A stretch of 7,261 nucleotides of DNA from JBKEDH01 sp047975295 (GTDB taxonomy: Bacteria > Bacteroidota > Bacteroidia > Flavobacteriales > Flavobacteriaceae): assembly GCA_047975295.1 (NCBI GenBank), contig JBKEDH010000129.1, positions 1 to 7,261 of the forward strand, in the 5' to 3' direction. Below the pieces are notes generated by a model. That model saw nothing but the letters and a program-made list of their open reading frames with translations, had not been told where the DNA came from and ran no database searches. A program made the position numbers and the translations under genes. Each line of letters opens with the position of its first letter. Position 1 is the stretch's first letter. Below are positions 1 through 6,296 of the stretch, piece by piece.

Positions 1-2365
1 TGTAATTGCCAAACTTGTAGTTAAATCTTAAAATAAACAATCTGTTCTCCAATTTCGATTTTAAATATACATCCTGATTAAGATATTTTGTTGTTTGACT
101 AAAATTCTGTGTATTGAAAATATCGGTAACACCCATACTTAAAGAAGCTTTATTATTCCAAAACGTCTTTTTTAAATTTATATCCAGACCAAAACGGCTA
201 CTGGTTAACGAAGGACCATCGTAATAAGGCGACATATACACAAGAGAAACATCGGTAATTAGACTTTGATCTTCTAAAAAGGTTAAATAATTAATCATTT
301 GGGCATATAACGACCATCTGTCATTTTCACAATTGATATTATTGCTTTCCAAAGCCACAAAATTATTTTTATAATAGTAAATAGACGATAGTGCGTAAAC
401 ACTCCATAAATTGTTTATACTGGTATAAGTGGTAAAATCCAAACCGTACGAAACACTGCTTTTTATATTGGTATTGATATACTGAATAATATTTTTATTG
501 TTATCTTGGAACATAACTTGTAAGGTCGGATTGTTTTCGTAACGGTAATACACTTCAAACGTGTAGGTATCCTTTAGCGTATAACCCAAGGTAAACACAT
601 CATCTATTTCCGGTTTTAACTTGGGGTCTCCCTTAATAAACGAATTGTCGTTTAAATAATACTTGAACGGATTAAGCTCGGCATATCTTGGCCTACGAAT
701 TCTTCTATTATAATTAAAATACCATTTATTAGCATCATTAATATTATTCAATATATATAACGTAGGGAAAAATTTAGTGTAATTATTCTTTATCTTTTTT
801 TGATTAGTAAGCGCATTACTAATAGTATTGGTATGCTCTATCCGCAACCCTCCCTGAAAAGACCAATTTCCCCAATTTTTGGAGTAACTGGAGTATATAG
901 CATAATTGGTCTCGTTGTACCGAAAGATATCGGAATTGTCGATATTGTAAAGAGCCACACCATTTCTTATGGAAAATTGATCGAGATCGTTAATGGTTTT
1001 TATATTGGATATTTTTGTACCCAACTTAAAGTCCTCCAATTCGTTAATCGGTTTATTATAGTCTATACTTCCGGTAACCAATTTTATTTTTTGGTCGAAA
1101 TGAGTTTGAAATCTATTTTTTCTAAAAGCAGCACCATCATTGGGATAAAAATAATCGGTATTTACATCTTGAAAACTGTTATTATCGTAGTTGGTATGGT
1201 GCAAGCTTAACCGGAGCTTTTCTCCTTCTTCGTTAAAATCATGGTTAAAATCTAACGTAAAGGATCTGCTAACTGTTTCTTTATCGCCATTAATTTTGGT
1301 ATCGAAAAGTGAGTCTAAAACATGGGAGTTATTAAAAACATCTGTTACCGAACCTATATTGGTTAAATTATTGCTTTTTGGAGCTACAAGCATGCTGGTT
1401 GTAAAACCAAGATTATCGTTTTCACTTATTTGGTAATCGACATTGGCATTAAAGTTATGGATCTGGAATTTTTTAGTACGCTCATAATTGGTTTTCCAGT
1501 ACGTCTCCGAAGTATGCTCACTAAACTTAACATTTTCGTTATTATGCCTAAATTCTTTTTTGGGACTAAAACCATAATTTAAATAAGTGTTCCATTTTTT
1601 GGTTTTAAAAAAATGACTAGTTCCCAAATTATATTTCGGATACTTATAACCTTGAGCATATTTCCCATAAACACTACCATTATAGCCGGTTATAATATTT
1701 TTACTCGTAACGATATTTATTACCGCACTTCCTTCTGCTTCGTACTCTACAGGCGGATTTGTTATTACTTCGATTTCCTTTACGTTACTAGCAGAAGTTC
1801 CCTCCAAAAGCTGCTGCACCTCTTCTAAAGAAAGATGCACTTTTTTATTGTTAATGTAAATAACAGGTGTCGATGTTTTTACCTTAATGGTTCCGTTATT
1901 AACAAAAATTCCGGGTGCATGCTTTAGTACTTCAAGGATATTATCGTTCGAAATGGCTGTATTTTCAATATTAAACACAAGTCTGTCTATTTTTCTCGAT
2001 ATTTTAGGCCGCTTGGCTACAAGTGTCACACTATCTAACGATTGTATATCTTCTTTCAAAATTATCGAAGCCAGTTTCGTATCTTCAAGTATGCTTATTG
2101 TGGTGGTATATTCTTTATAGCATATAATGCTTACTTTTAACCTATATGTTCCTTTTTTAATGTTTTCCAACTCAAAAACACCATTTTCGTTACAAATTGT
2201 ACCTTTTAAAAAAGTAGATGAACCACCCTGCTCTGTCAATATCACATTGGCGTAAGGCAACGATGCTTGCTCTTCATCCAAAACAGTACCAACAAGTGTA
2301 AATTTTTGACAAAAGGCAAAATTTATAACCAAAAGCATTAAATAGAATATGGGGTACTTAAACAT
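1..2365 (-). CDS. TonB-dependent receptor, outer membrane beta-barrel family (3' end outside window)
   Basis: Reading the minus strand from the ATG at 2365-2363 gives 788 uninterrupted codons to the window edge. Residues 1-19 are a hydrophobic signal peptide (core FYLMLLVINFAF, cleavage probably before Gln20). Residues ~22-105 form a carboxypeptidase-regulatory-like beta-sandwich (VGTVLDEE, LPYANV, GVFELENIKKGTYRLKV). Residues ~110-222 are a plug domain of the OMP_b-brl_3 kind (LEVLKHAPGIFV, VIYINNKKV, IEVITNPPVEYEAEGSAVINIVTS). The rest is a Tyr/Asn-rich barrel with the typical RRPRYAELNPFKYYL and GDPKLKPE motifs near residues 555-585. It ends in a strand reading FNYKFGNY, typical of the last strand, so probably only a few tens of residues are missing. 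Such proteins sit in the outer membrane and import ligands using TonB/ExbBD energy. No SusD-like partner is next to it in the window, and the substrate cannot be read from sequence. It is divergent from ald. Family call is secure; ligand unknown. Confidence 0.93.
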   Translation of the reverse strand, partial: MFKYPIFYLMLLVINFAFCQKFTLVGTVLDEEQASLPYANVILTEQGGSSTFLKGTICNENGVFELENIKKGTYRLKVSIICYKEYTTTISILEDTKLASIILKEDIQSLDSVTLVAKRPKISRKIDRLVFNIENTAISNDNILEVLKHAPGIFVNNGTIKVKTSTPVIYINNKKVHLSLEEVQQLLEGTSASNVKEIEVITNPPVEYEAEGSAVINIVTSKNIITGYNGSVYGKYAQGYKYPKYNLGTSHFFKTKKWNTYLNYGFSPKKEFRHNNENVKFSEHTSETYWKTNYERTKKFQIHNFNANVDYQISENDNLGFTTSMLVAPKSNNLTNIGSVTDVFNNSHVLDSLFDTKINGDKETVSRSFTLDFNHDFNEEGEKLRLSLHHTNYDNNSFQDVNTDYFYPNDGAAFRKNRFQTHFDQKIKLVTGSIDYNKPINELEDFKLGTKISNIKTINDLDQFSIRNGVALYNIDNSDIFRYNETNYAIYSSYSKNWGNWSFQGGLRIEHTNTISNALTNQKKIKNNYTKFFPTLYILNNINDANKWYFNYNRRIRRPRYAELNPFKYYLNDNSFIKGDPKLKPEIDDVFTLGYTLKDTYTFEVYYRYENNPTLQVMFQDNNKNIIQYINTNIKSSVSYGLDFTTYTSINNLWSVYALSSIYYYKNNFVALESNNINCENDRWSLYAQMINYLTFLEDQSLITDVSLVYMSPYYDGPSLTSSRFGLDINLKKTFWNNKASLSMGVTDIFNTQNFSQTTKYLNQDVYLKSKLENRLFILRFNYKFGNY

Positions 2366-2490
2366 AAAATTCTTTTCAACGATTAAAAATAATATTTTTT
2401 GTCGTAAAAAGAATACAAAATAATCATTTTTTATTCCCAAAAACCACTTATTTTTTCCAATTGACTAAAAAATACTTAATCTTCACCTTA

Positions 2491-2513
2491 AACCTAAAAG
2501 TTTAGATGTGTTC
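2491..2513 (+). repeat. Dispersed 23-bp near-repeat, copy 1 (upstream of ald)
   Basis: This segment (AACC, then Y, then AAAAGTTTARATGWGTTC as the joint consensus) matches 3845-3867 at 20 of 23 positions in the same orientation. Both copies lie in spacers upstream of a plus-strand gene; this one ends about 62 bp before the ald ATG, at the position where the -33 element of the candidate promoter would fall. It could be a regulator site, an upstream promoter element or a remnant of duplication; the sequence does not decide. Confidence 0.5.
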
Positions 2514-2535
2514 AAAAAAAAAAGATTAAAATAGA

Positions 2536-2543
2536 TATATTTG
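2536..2543 (+). promoter_or_regulatory. Candidate Bacteroidota -7 promoter box for ald
   Basis: TATATTTG matches the Bacteroidota primary-sigma -7 consensus TAnnTTTG exactly and ends 32 bp before the ald ATG, implying a leader of roughly 25 nt. The -33 position is imperfect: TTC at 2511-2513, 22 bp upstream, instead of TTG. The intervening spacer contains a run of ten A residues. The start codon is preceded by an AT-rich stretch with only a weak TAAAG, normal for this phylum. Confidence 0.5.
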
Positions 2544-2575
2544 TAATAATACAAATAAAAACTACATAAAGTACC

Positions 2576-3775
2576 ATGTCCAAACAACTATCTCCATTTA
2601 CCAAACAACAACTTATCCCCCAAGAGGAAACCCTTGAAATTTTTAAGCAAAAAGGAGAGCTTTATATAGGAATACCAAAAGAAAATGCCCTTCAGGAAAA
2701 AAGGGTTTGCCTAACACCTGACGCCGTTTATGCTTTAGTATGTAATGGACATCGAGTATTGCTCGAATCTGGTGCAGGTGAGGGAGCCAATTTTAGCGAT
2801 AAGGATTATAGCGAAGCAGGTGCCGAAATAACCAACGATGCTGCCAAGGTTTTTGCTTGCCCCATGGTCTTAAAAGTGGAGCCGCCAACTTTAGAACAAA
2901 TAAAACTTATAAACCCGCAGACCATACTTATCTCTGCCCTACAATTAAAAACACAAAGCAAAAAATATTTTGAAGCATTGGCAGCAAAACGTATTACAGC
3001 TTTGGCTTTCGAATTTATCCGTGACGATGGAGGAAGCTATCCCGCAGTAAAATCGTTAAGCGAGATTGCCGGAACAGCTTCGGTGCTAATTGCTTCCGAA
3101 CTGTTATCGGATACCAATGGCGGTAATGGCCGTATGTTTGGCAATATTAGTGGTGTACCACCGTTAGAAGTGGTTATAATCGGCGCCGGAACCGTAGGCG
3201 AATTTGCAGCAAGAAGTGCTATTGGCTTAGGAGCAAGCGTTAAGATTTTCGATAATTCGATTACCAAACTGCGGCAAATACAAACCAATCTTGGCAGACC
3301 GCTTTATACCTCTACCATACAGCCCAAAATACTTACAAAGGCATTAAAACGCTGCGATGTTGCCATTGGTGCGATAAGAGGATCCAATAGGTCGCCCATA
3401 GTGGTAAACGAAGCGATGGTAGAGTCTATGAAAAAAGGCAGTATTATAATTGATGTAAGTATCGATATGGGTGGTTGTTTTGAAACTAGTGAAGTAACCT
3501 CTCACAAACACCCTACCTTTGTTAAGCACAATGTGGTACATTATTGCGTACCCAACATTCCCGCAAAGTACCCCAGAACATCATCGCTTTCCATTAGTAA
3601 TATCTGTACGCCATATTTACTAAAAATAGCCGAAGACGGTGGTGTTGAAAATGCCATTAGAATGGATAGAGGTTTAAAAAATGGGCTGTATTTTTACCGT
3701 GGTATTTTAACCAATAAATCGGTAGCAGAGTGGTTCAATTTAAACTATACCGATATTAATTTAATTATGTTTTAA
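2576..3775 (+). CDS. ald: Alanine dehydrogenase/PNT-family protein (annotated alanine dehydrogenase)
   Basis: This 399-residue cytosolic protein belongs to the AlaDh_PNT family. The N-terminal domain carries IGIPKE (31-36), KRVCLTP (42-48; Arg43 matches the pyruvate-binding Arg15 of M. tuberculosis Ald) and SGAGEGANFSD. The NAD-binding Rossmann fold shows VVIIGAGTVGEFAARSA (199-215), with Asp226 at the end of the second strand, as expected for NAD rather than NADP. The C-terminal part keeps DVSIDMGGCFETS (Asp297 matches Asp270) and CVPNIPA (Asn327 matches Asn300). Classical family members catalyse reversible NAD-dependent deamination of L-alanine to pyruvate and ammonia. Compared with M. tuberculosis Ald it has a 28-residue N-terminal extension, common in Bacteroidota homologues, and Glu102 and Gln123 where that enzyme has Lys75 and His96, so the exact reaction deserves caution. 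The ATG at 2576 gives the family-typical start MSKQLSPFTKQQLIPQEET. It probably has its own promoter at 2536. Family certain; substrate likely but not proven. Confidence 0.9.
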   Translation: MSKQLSPFTKQQLIPQEETLEIFKQKGELYIGIPKENALQEKRVCLTPDAVYALVCNGHRVLLESGAGEGANFSDKDYSEAGAEITNDAAKVFACPMVLKVEPPTLEQIKLINPQTILISALQLKTQSKKYFEALAAKRITALAFEFIRDDGGSYPAVKSLSEIAGTASVLIASELLSDTNGGNGRMFGNISGVPPLEVVIIGAGTVGEFAARSAIGLGASVKIFDNSITKLRQIQTNLGRPLYTSTIQPKILTKALKRCDVAIGAIRGSNRSPIVVNEAMVESMKKGSIIIDVSIDMGGCFETSEVTSHKHPTFVKHNVVHYCVPNIPAKYPRTSSLSISNICTPYLLKIAEDGGVENAIRMDRGLKNGLYFYRGILTNKSVAEWFNLNYTDINLIMF

Positions 3776-3994
3776 CCAAACTACAAAATTCACCATTATT
3801 AGCTAATTTTCAACACTTTTAAATATTTTAATAATTTTCGTTTCAACCCAAAAGTTTAAATGAGTTCGATATATTGAATGTAATTTGCATTTTTTTATAA
3901 ACCAAGATAATCCACAAACAAAACATATTCTTTTTTTATGATATTACAGGCGCTTTCAATACCTTTGAGACCTTTCTAAACATCAGTATATTTT
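3776..3994. other. AT-rich spacer between ald and the DUF4258 gene
   Basis: This 219-bp spacer holds no supported gene. It contains copy 2 of the near-repeat (3845-3867), a near-match to a -7 box (TAATTTG within 3881-3888, one T short of TAnnTTTG), and a very short inverted repeat AATG...CATT followed by seven T residues (3877-3897), which is too weak to call a terminator. A 13-codon ATG-to-stop frame at 3938-3979 is not supported as a gene. It is long enough for the downstream gene to have its own promoter, although read-through from ald is possible. Confidence 0.5.
3845..3867 (+). repeat. Dispersed 23-bp near-repeat, copy 2 (upstream of DUF4258 gene)
   Basis: This segment matches 2491-2513 at 20 of 23 positions, differing at one C/T, one A/G and one A/T. 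The similarity does not extend clearly on either side. It lies about 127 bp before the ATG of the small membrane protein gene and 13 bp before the TAATTTG sequence. The shared direction and promoter-proximal location suggest a common regulatory or promoter role, but chance similarity in AT-rich DNA is not excluded. Confidence 0.5.
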
Positions 3995-4375
3995 ATGAAA
4001 TTAATACATCGCATAGGCTACTATCTTGGCGGATTTTCTATTGGATTGATTATTTTAGCTTTCTTTTTTAACGGAAAAAAAACCTCATGCAGCTATGGTC
4101 CCAATGCTAGGGTTTTAAAAAATATCAGGCTTAAAACCATCGTATATTCCAGCCAATCACAATCGCAAATAAACGCTAATAACTTAGATACGGTAGCCAT
4201 TAATTATGTGCTTAAAAAAGGTGATGTCGATTTCACCAAAAGTAATGCAAGACAGGAACCCTGTGGTGTTTATGTAGTTGAAGGTAGCTATAACGAGCAA
4301 GACATCCTACTTACCATTGAAAATTGCGATAGTATTGCCACGATTACGGATGTTGAATTAGATATTGATAATTAA
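3995..4375 (+). CDS. Small membrane-anchored DUF4258-type protein
   Basis: This 126-residue protein resembles the short DUF4258-domain proteins that I recall lying beside ald in Flavobacteriaceae; that is recollection, not a search. Residues ~7-25 (IGYYLGGFSIGLIILAFFF) form one hydrophobic helix with basic residues before it (Lys2, His5, Arg6) and NGKK after it. The remainder is a soluble domain starting CSYGPNARVLKNIR (32-45), continuing with a helix-like INYVLKKGDVDF (69-80), a NARQEPCGVYVVEG segment (84-97) and two probable beta strands ILLTIENC and IATITDVEL. Cysteines are at 32, 90 and 111; Cys32 lies just past the membrane segment. Charges flanking the helix do not settle topology. It follows ald in the same direction across a 219-bp gap and converges on the next gene. 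The molecular function is unknown; I would not infer an enzyme. That it is a real gene is well supported by its start, composition and family resemblance. Confidence 0.8.
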   Translation: MKLIHRIGYYLGGFSIGLIILAFFFNGKKTSCSYGPNARVLKNIRLKTIVYSSQSQSQINANNLDTVAINYVLKKGDVDFTKSNARQEPCGVYVVEGSYNEQDILLTIENCDSIATITDVELDIDN

Positions 4376-4413
4376 TATCCCTAATAGATTATACAAGTTT
4401 TAGTACACATCAA

Positions 4414-4432
4414 AAATCGAATGAGTCGATTT
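4414..4432. terminator. Weak inverted repeat in convergent gap, possible bidirectional terminator
   Basis: AAATCGA (4414-4420) and TCGATTT (4426-4432) can pair as a 7-bp stem around a 5-nt loop, in the 83-bp gap between two converging genes. A-rich sequence precedes it (AA at 4412-4413) and T-rich sequence follows, so it could work in either direction. The stem has only two G-C pairs and the T run is interrupted, so strength is doubtful. Position is the best argument for it. Confidence 0.35.
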
Positions 4433-4458
4433 GATTTAGCCATGTATTAAACAAAAAA

Positions 4459-4971
4459 TCATTGTTTTTTTAATCTCGCCCGTTGTACAGACCAGATGGG
4501 ATATGTTATTACTTCTGGAATTTCTTTTGTACCTTTTCCTGTAACCCCTGTTGATGAAATTTTAGAAAGCATTATTTCGAAATCCATATAATCGTTATAA
4601 AAATGCTCGGTTGTAGTAATTAAATTTCCATTAACCTCAAAAATGGAATAAACCGTTTGGTTAAAAACTGTTACCGGTAGTATAATGCCATTGTTTTCGT
4701 CTATAATATATTGGCCTTTTTCCTTGTCCTTTTCAATCAAAAAATAATGGCGTGGTTTATTATTGTAAACCAAGGTATAACGATAAGTACCAACGGTATC
4801 GGTTTTTGTTAGGTGAAATTCCATAGCTATTTTTTGTTTCCCCTGAATGTTTGAAATTTCAATATCCCCTTTATAAACTCCAATAAAATCATCGGGAAAA
4901 ACTTGGCTTTGGGCCAACGAAACGGTTATTGAAAACAACCAAAACATGGTTAAAATACACTTTTTTATCAT
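4459..4971 (-). CDS. Small secreted protein of unknown function
   Basis: This 170-residue protein starts with a clear signal peptide (MIKKCILTMFWLFSITVSLA, cleavage probably between Ala20 and Gln21). Cys5 is not in a lipobox, so it is probably soluble in the periplasm or exported rather than a lipoprotein. The mature part looks all-beta, with alternating strands: FIGVYKGDIEI, IAMEFHLTKTD, TYRYTLVYNN, HYFLIEKDKEKGQYIIDENNGIILPV, TVYSIFEVNGNLITTTEHF, MDFEIMLSKI, ending VITYPIWSVQRARLKKQ. The pattern recalls lipocalin-like or other small beta-barrel folds, but I recognise no family motif or catalytic site. It lies 59 bp downstream of the proline dehydrogenase stop on the same strand, so co-transcription is plausible. 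The gap also holds TAAATTTA on the minus strand, one base from TAnnTTTG, so a private promoter is possible. An AGAAAAG stretch just before the ATG may serve as ribosome binding site. Confidence 0.8.
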   Translation of the reverse strand: MIKKCILTMFWLFSITVSLAQSQVFPDDFIGVYKGDIEISNIQGKQKIAMEFHLTKTDTVGTYRYTLVYNNKPRHYFLIEKDKEKGQYIIDENNGIILPVTVFNQTVYSIFEVNGNLITTTEHFYNDYMDFEIMLSKISSTGVTGKGTKEIPEVITYPIWSVQRARLKKQ

Positions 4972-5030
4972 ACTTTTCTTAAAGCTTGTTTAAATTTATA
5001 TCTATTTTTAGCAACAAAACCGATTTAGAT

Positions 5031-6203
5031 TTAAGCCTTTCTACGTTCCTTTTCTTTTTTTATTAAAGTTAGTTCACGTCCGGTCTGTCCCGCAACAGAA
5101 GTGTTCTCTTCGGCACGGCGTATTAAATATGGCATAACATCCTTTACGGGACCAAAAGGCAGATATTTGGCTACATTATAGCCATAGTGAGCCAGATTGA
5201 AGCTTATATTATCGCTCATACCGTAAAGTTGCCCGAACCAAATTCTATGGTCGTTATTGGGTATGTTTTTTTCCTCCATCAAGTCCATTAATACATACGA
5301 ACTTTCTTCGTTATGCGTTCCTGCAAACAGCGACATATCGTCAATATGTTCGACCATATACTTGACACCGGCATTAAAATTATTGTCGGTTGCCAATTTA
5401 CCGGTACAAATAGGCGATGTATAGCCCTTATCGGCGGCTCTGTTATTTTCCTTTTCCATATAAGCTCCACGCACCAATTTATAGCCCAAATAATAACCAC
5501 CAGCTTTTGCTTTTTTATGTTCTTCCTTTAAAAAATCCAACCTGTCGTGGCGGTACATTTGTAAAGTGTTAAATACAATGGGTTTTTCGGTATTGTATTT
5601 TTCCATCATCTTGGTTACCAGCTTATCGGCAGCATCTTGAATCCAGCTTTCTTCGGCATCGATTAAAATGGAAACATCTTTATCTTTCGCTTTTTTACAA
5701 ACCATATCGTAACGTTCTATTACTTTGTTCCATTCTTCTTGTTCGGCTGCTGTTAAGACCTCTCCTCTATTTACTTTTTCGTACAAAGCAAATCGACCAA
5801 AACCAGAGGGCTTAAATACCGCAAAAGGCATTGCTTTTATATCTTTGGTAAAATCGATTATTTTTAAGGTGATACGCAATGCATTGTCAAATTCATTTTC
5901 AACTTCTTTACCTTCAACAGAATAATCCAACACAGAGCTCACCCCTTTTTCGTACATGGTATTAATTACAGCAAGGCAATCGTCTTCGCTAACACCGCCA
6001 CAAAAATGATCGAATACCGTAGAACGTATAAGACCCTCTATGGGTAAATGTGCTTTTAATGCAAAATTGGTCGCTGCCGTACCTATTCTTACCAATGGCT
6101 CGATTGAAATCATTTTAAAAAGAAAATAGGCACGCTCTAACTGGGAGTCGCTTTTAAGTGCAAAAGCAATCTTGGTGTTGTTAAATATTTTTTCGGTTGG
6201 CAT
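5031..6203 (-). CDS. Proline dehydrogenase (monofunctional, FAD-dependent)
   Basis: This 390-residue protein is a PRODH-domain flavoenzyme that oxidises L-proline to delta-1-pyrroline-5-carboxylate, passing electrons through FAD to the quinone pool at the inner face of the cytoplasmic membrane. The (beta/alpha)8 barrel signatures are in order: FAVFKPSGFGRF (127-138; Lys131 aligns with E. coli PutA Lys329), ILIDAEES (179-186; Asp182 aligns with Asp370), YKLVRGAYMEKE (241-252), FAGTHNE (293-299), GQLYGMSD (324-331), and YLPFG...YLIRRAEENTS (347-369). In that last motif Tyr347, Tyr359, Arg362 and Arg363 match the proline-binding Tyr540, Tyr552, Arg555 and Arg556 of PutA with identical spacing. 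No aldehyde dehydrogenase domain follows, so the second step must come from a separate gene. The C terminus is a basic tail (KKEKERRKA). It is divergent from aroB and followed by the small secreted gene. Some databases name such proteins putA or prodh; I leave the symbol blank because it is not the bifunctional PutA. Confidence 0.95.
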   Translation of the reverse strand: MPTEKIFNNTKIAFALKSDSQLERAYFLFKMISIEPLVRIGTAATNFALKAHLPIEGLIRSTVFDHFCGGVSEDDCLAVINTMYEKGVSSVLDYSVEGKEVENEFDNALRITLKIIDFTKDIKAMPFAVFKPSGFGRFALYEKVNRGEVLTAAEQEEWNKVIERYDMVCKKAKDKDVSILIDAEESWIQDAADKLVTKMMEKYNTEKPIVFNTLQMYRHDRLDFLKEEHKKAKAGGYYLGYKLVRGAYMEKENNRAADKGYTSPICTGKLATDNNFNAGVKYMVEHIDDMSLFAGTHNEESSYVLMDLMEEKNIPNNDHRIWFGQLYGMSDNISFNLAHYGYNVAKYLPFGPVKDVMPYLIRRAEENTSVAGQTGRELTLIKKEKERRKA

Positions 6204-6296
6204 GTTAGTAAGTTATGATATATATTGGTTGCGAATTTATTATTTTTATCTAAAATCTGCTTATTTTCACACCCTTAAAAAAAAGTTAATATTTCT
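6204..6296. promoter_or_regulatory. Divergent promoter spacer, proline dehydrogenase / aroB
   Basis: This 93-bp spacer lies between two ATG codons pointing outward, so both promoters must lie here or within the opposite gene. On the minus strand TAAATTCG (plus 6232-6239) is one base from TAnnTTTG and ends 28 bp before the proline dehydrogenase ATG; I see no good TTG upstream of it. On the plus strand no convincing -7 box precedes aroB, and the ribosome binding region is A/T only. Assignment rests mainly on gene orientation. Confidence 0.5.

Larger units (their letters stand above)
2366..2575. promoter_or_regulatory. Divergent AT-rich spacer between receptor gene and ald
   Basis: This 210-bp non-coding spacer separates the minus-strand receptor ATG from the plus-strand ald ATG, so it should hold promoters for both. 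On the plus side it contains TATATTTG at 2536-2543, a 10-A tract at 2514-2523 and one copy of a near-repeat at 2491-2513. For the receptor, the best minus-strand -7 candidate is TTATTTTG (plus 2416-2423), one mismatch from TAnnTTTG and about 50 bp before the ATG; I found no well-spaced TTG with it. I see no RNA gene, riboswitch or open reading frame here. Confidence 0.6.

Noticed and set aside
800..2120. Four plus-strand open frames of 71-136 codons (800-1210, 1191-1436, 1613-1828, 1887-2120)
   Set aside because: All lie antisense to the continuous 788-codon receptor frame, which has a signal peptide, plug and barrel motifs; their translations show no family features.
3037..3541. Minus-strand open frames of 83 and 65 codons inside ald
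   Set aside because: They are antisense shadows of a strongly conserved enzyme and show no protein-like features of their own.
3877..3897. AATG...CATT followed by T residues as a terminator of ald
   Set aside because: A 4-bp stem with one G-C pair is too weak to support a terminator call.
3938..3979. 13-codon ATG-to-TAA frame that could be a leader peptide before the DUF4258 gene
   Set aside because: It has no run of regulatory codons, no attenuator-like hairpins follow, and such a frame is expected by chance.
4459..4971. Lipoprotein signal in the secreted protein (Cys5) or in the receptor (Cys19)
   Set aside because: Cys5 is before the hydrophobic core, and Cys19 follows Phe-Ala-Phe rather than a lipobox; both look like ordinary signal peptidase I substrates.
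5288..5925. Short open frames inside the proline dehydrogenase gene (5288-5500 minus, 5313-5531 plus, 5725-5925 plus)
   Set aside because: They overlap conserved PRODH coding sequence in other frames, and their products are low in protein-like character.
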